Part shown: positions 54,389-55,949 of the stretch, piece by piece
How positions within the stretch are numbered: the stretch's first letter is position 1
Layout of the letters: each line of letters starts with the position of its first letter
Source: Micavibrio sp. UBA6212
Lineage (GTDB): Bacteria > Pseudomonadota > Alphaproteobacteria > Micavibrionales > Micavibrionaceae
Length of the DNA stretch: 55,949 bases
Direction of reading: 5' to 3'
NCBI GenBank assembly: GCA_002421905.1
Contig: DISK01000013.1
Location: forward strand, 1 to 55,949
The notes under the pieces: generated by a model
Database searches by the model: none
Told to the model about the DNA's origin: nothing
Seen by the model: only the letters and a program-made list of their open reading frames with translations
Translations under genes and position numbers: made by a program

Positions 54389-55949
54389 TTATCCCTTCAT
54401 GCGTGTCAGGCGGAATGAATTGGCAATCACCACCAAGGATGATCCCGACATCGCAATCGCCGCAATCAAAGGCGTCACAAAACCGAAAACCGCCAAAGGA
54501 ACAGCAAACACATTATAAAGAATGGCCAAAGCAAAATTTTGACGCACCAGCTTACCCGAGAAAATTGCGGTACGATAAGCTTCGGTCACCGCGCCCAGAT
54601 TATCCCCCATAAAAACAATATCCGCAGCATTCTGCGTCATATCAATAGCAGACGCCGGAGAAATGGAGACATCGGCCCCCGCAATCGTTGGCGCATCGTT
54701 TAATCCATCGCCAACCATCGCCACATGATGCCCGTCCCGCCGTAACAACTCCATCCGGTTGAATTTATCAACCGGCGACAATTCACCGGAGACATCTTCA
54801 ATGCCCAGCTCAGCCGCCACGCGTTCTGCAACAACCTGACGATCCCCTGACAATAAAACAGGACGAATGCCCAATGCCTTGAGTTCTTCAATGGTCTTTT
54901 TAGAATCATCGCGCAAATGATCCTGAAATTTGAAACTCATCACGGGGACTGCATCAATCTGAAGCCATAGTTCCTGTAAGAATGCCTGATCGTCATCAAT
55001 CGCGGCATCCTTGTTCCCACACCATGCACGCGATCCCATCCGGATACGTTTATGATTGAAATGCCCTTCAATTCCTTGACCGGGAAATTCACGCACATCC
55101 TGCATGTCCAACAAATCACCTGACCAGTCCTGAGCAAGAGCCTTGGACAAAGGATGGTGACTACTGGCTCCTAAAGAGGCCGCAATCTGCAATTGCTCAT
55201 CGGTCACGTCTGCCCTGTTGACCAGCTTCGGGCGACCGATCGTCAGTGTTCCGGTCTTATCGAGCAAAATAGTATCCACACTTGCCAATCGTTCCAGAGC
55301 ATCCCCCGATTTAACCAGAATATGGCGTTTCATCAACCGCCCCGAGGCCAGAACCTGCACCACAGGCACCGCTAGCCCCAAAGCACAAGGACAAGTAATA
55401 ATCAAAACTGTGACCGCAATCAAAACCGCATGCGGGATATCAGCGCCGCCGATCAGCCACCAGCCGAAAAAAGTCAGTGCCGCAAGCGTATGAACCGCAG
55501 GCGTATAAAACCGCGCCGCGCGATCAGCCAGCCGGACATATTTGGCCTGCCCCTGTTCGGCACGTTCCATCAACCGGACAATTTCCGACAACAGGGAATC
55601 ATGCGCCGCCGATTTCACAATCAATTGTAAGGGAGCGGATAAATTTGTCGTTCCGGCAAAAACCGTATCGCCTTCCTTGACCGCGCGCGGCATGGTTTCT
55701 CCGGTGACAAGTGATGTATCAATCTCTGACACACCGGATACCACTTGCGAATCGGCGGGGATGCGTTGCCCCATCGGAACCAGAACTTTCATCCCTTCTT
55801 TCAGATCGCGCATAGGGACAGATTTCTGGGTTCCATCGTCTTGCAGGATAATCGCAGTTCCCGTCATCATCGCCAACAGGTCAGACGCCGCTCCACGTGC
55901 CTTGCGCCGTGCGCGAAAATCCAGATACCGCCCGATCAACAAGAAGAAC
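54389..55949 (-). CDS. ccoI: Copper-translocating P-type ATPase CcoI, C-terminal part
   Basis: The frame is open at the right edge, so the N-terminus is missing. Visible motifs are SLVTGETMP (actuator), TCPCALGLAVPVV (CPC metal site), LLDKTGTLTIG (phosphorylated Asp), SHHPLSKAL, and MVGDGLNDAPTIAGADVS. The two last helices end NSFRLTRMKG. A copper ATPase immediately before ccoS is the cbb3-oxidase assembly pump CcoI. The ccoNOP structural genes, if linked, would lie to the right. Confidence 0.95.
   Translation of the reverse strand, partial: FFLLIGRYLDFRARRKARGAASDLLAMMTGTAIILQDDGTQKSVPMRDLKEGMKVLVPMGQRIPADSQVVSGVSEIDTSLVTGETMPRAVKEGDTVFAGTTNLSAPLQLIVKSAAHDSLLSEIVRLMERAEQGQAKYVRLADRAARFYTPAVHTLAALTFFGWWLIGGADIPHAVLIAVTVLIITCPCALGLAVPVVQVLASGRLMKRHILVKSGDALERLASVDTILLDKTGTLTIGRPKLVNRADVTDEQLQIAASLGASSHHPLSKALAQDWSGDLLDMQDVREFPGQGIEGHFNHKRIRMGSRAWCGNKDAAIDDDQAFLQELWLQIDAVPVMSFKFQDHLRDDSKKTIEELKALGIRPVLLSGDRQVVAERVAAELGIEDVSGELSPVDKFNRMELLRRDGHHVAMVGDGLNDAPTIAGADVSISPASAIDMTQNAADIVFMGDNLGAVTEAYRTAIFSGKLVRQNFALAILYNVFAVPLAVFGFVTPLIAAIAMSGSSLVVIANSFRLTRMKG

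Overview
The window looks like part of an alphaproteobacterial chromosome of moderate GC. The best evidence is a reverse-strand 16S rRNA 5' end of alphaproteobacterial character (1-246), the gene order hemC-hemD-mitofilin-like-hemY divergent from tsaD-gpsA-EVE, an NDUFA9-type NAD-binding protein, and an sdhC-sdhD-sdhA set. A Micavibrio-like or Rhodospirillales-like lineage is possible, but I cannot fix the genus by eye. Almost all of the DNA is coding. I see no phage, insertion sequence, CRISPR array or tRNA gene. The only gene-free stretch over 300 bases is the rrn leader and promoter region (247-908).

Layout. 1-732: 16S 5' end, leader and two tandem sigma70-type rrn promoters with an AT-rich upstream tract. 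909-8965: surface polysaccharide locus with a large multi-SLBB export protein, two GT2 enzymes, a Wzz-like co-polymerase, a GT4 enzyme and a Wzy/ligase-like membrane protein, plus two small proteins at the operon tail. 8987-11968: TauE-type transporter, two uncharacterised proteins and a rhomboid protease. 11991-16558: heme operon hemC-hemD-mitofilin-like-hemY. 16700-23734: tsaD, gpsA, EVE protein, acs, pyrE, nadK, DUF167 and DUF1761. 23762-29985: succinate dehydrogenase genes, with sdhB split from sdhCDA by a HAD phosphatase, an acetyltransferase and a divergent aldo/keto reductase. 30222-31696: EF-hand protein, ECF sigma factor and probable anti-sigma factor. 31693-35570: mnmC and an M3 oligopeptidase. 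35712-38453: an XRE regulator/tandem-GNAT pair and ctlX. 38724-40425: secreted HEQQH protein, YggT and a two-TM protein. 40520-46939: folD, serC, rsmA, surA-like, NDUFA9-like and pyk. 47016-47966: a transglutaminase-like protease carrying an N-terminal MshEN-type domain. 48171-54214: hldE, a lipoprotein, and a System II cytochrome c maturation set (resB, ccsA, resA-like). 54189-55949: ccoS and the 3' part of ccoI.

How it fits together. Energy metabolism dominates: heme synthesis, cytochrome c assembly, cbb3 oxidase assembly, complex II, Acs and pyruvate kinase. Cell-surface construction is the second theme: polysaccharide export, heptose activation and SurA-type folding. The most interesting system is the protein at 47016-47966. 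Two consecutive 24-residue c-di-GMP-binding-type motifs sit before one membrane segment and a LapG-like periplasmic cysteine protease, which suggests one-chain c-di-GMP control of surface proteolysis. Other points worth attention are System II cytochrome c maturation in an alphaproteobacterial context, a mitofilin-like protein with an N-terminal helix-turn-helix, and the regulator/tandem-GNAT cassette.
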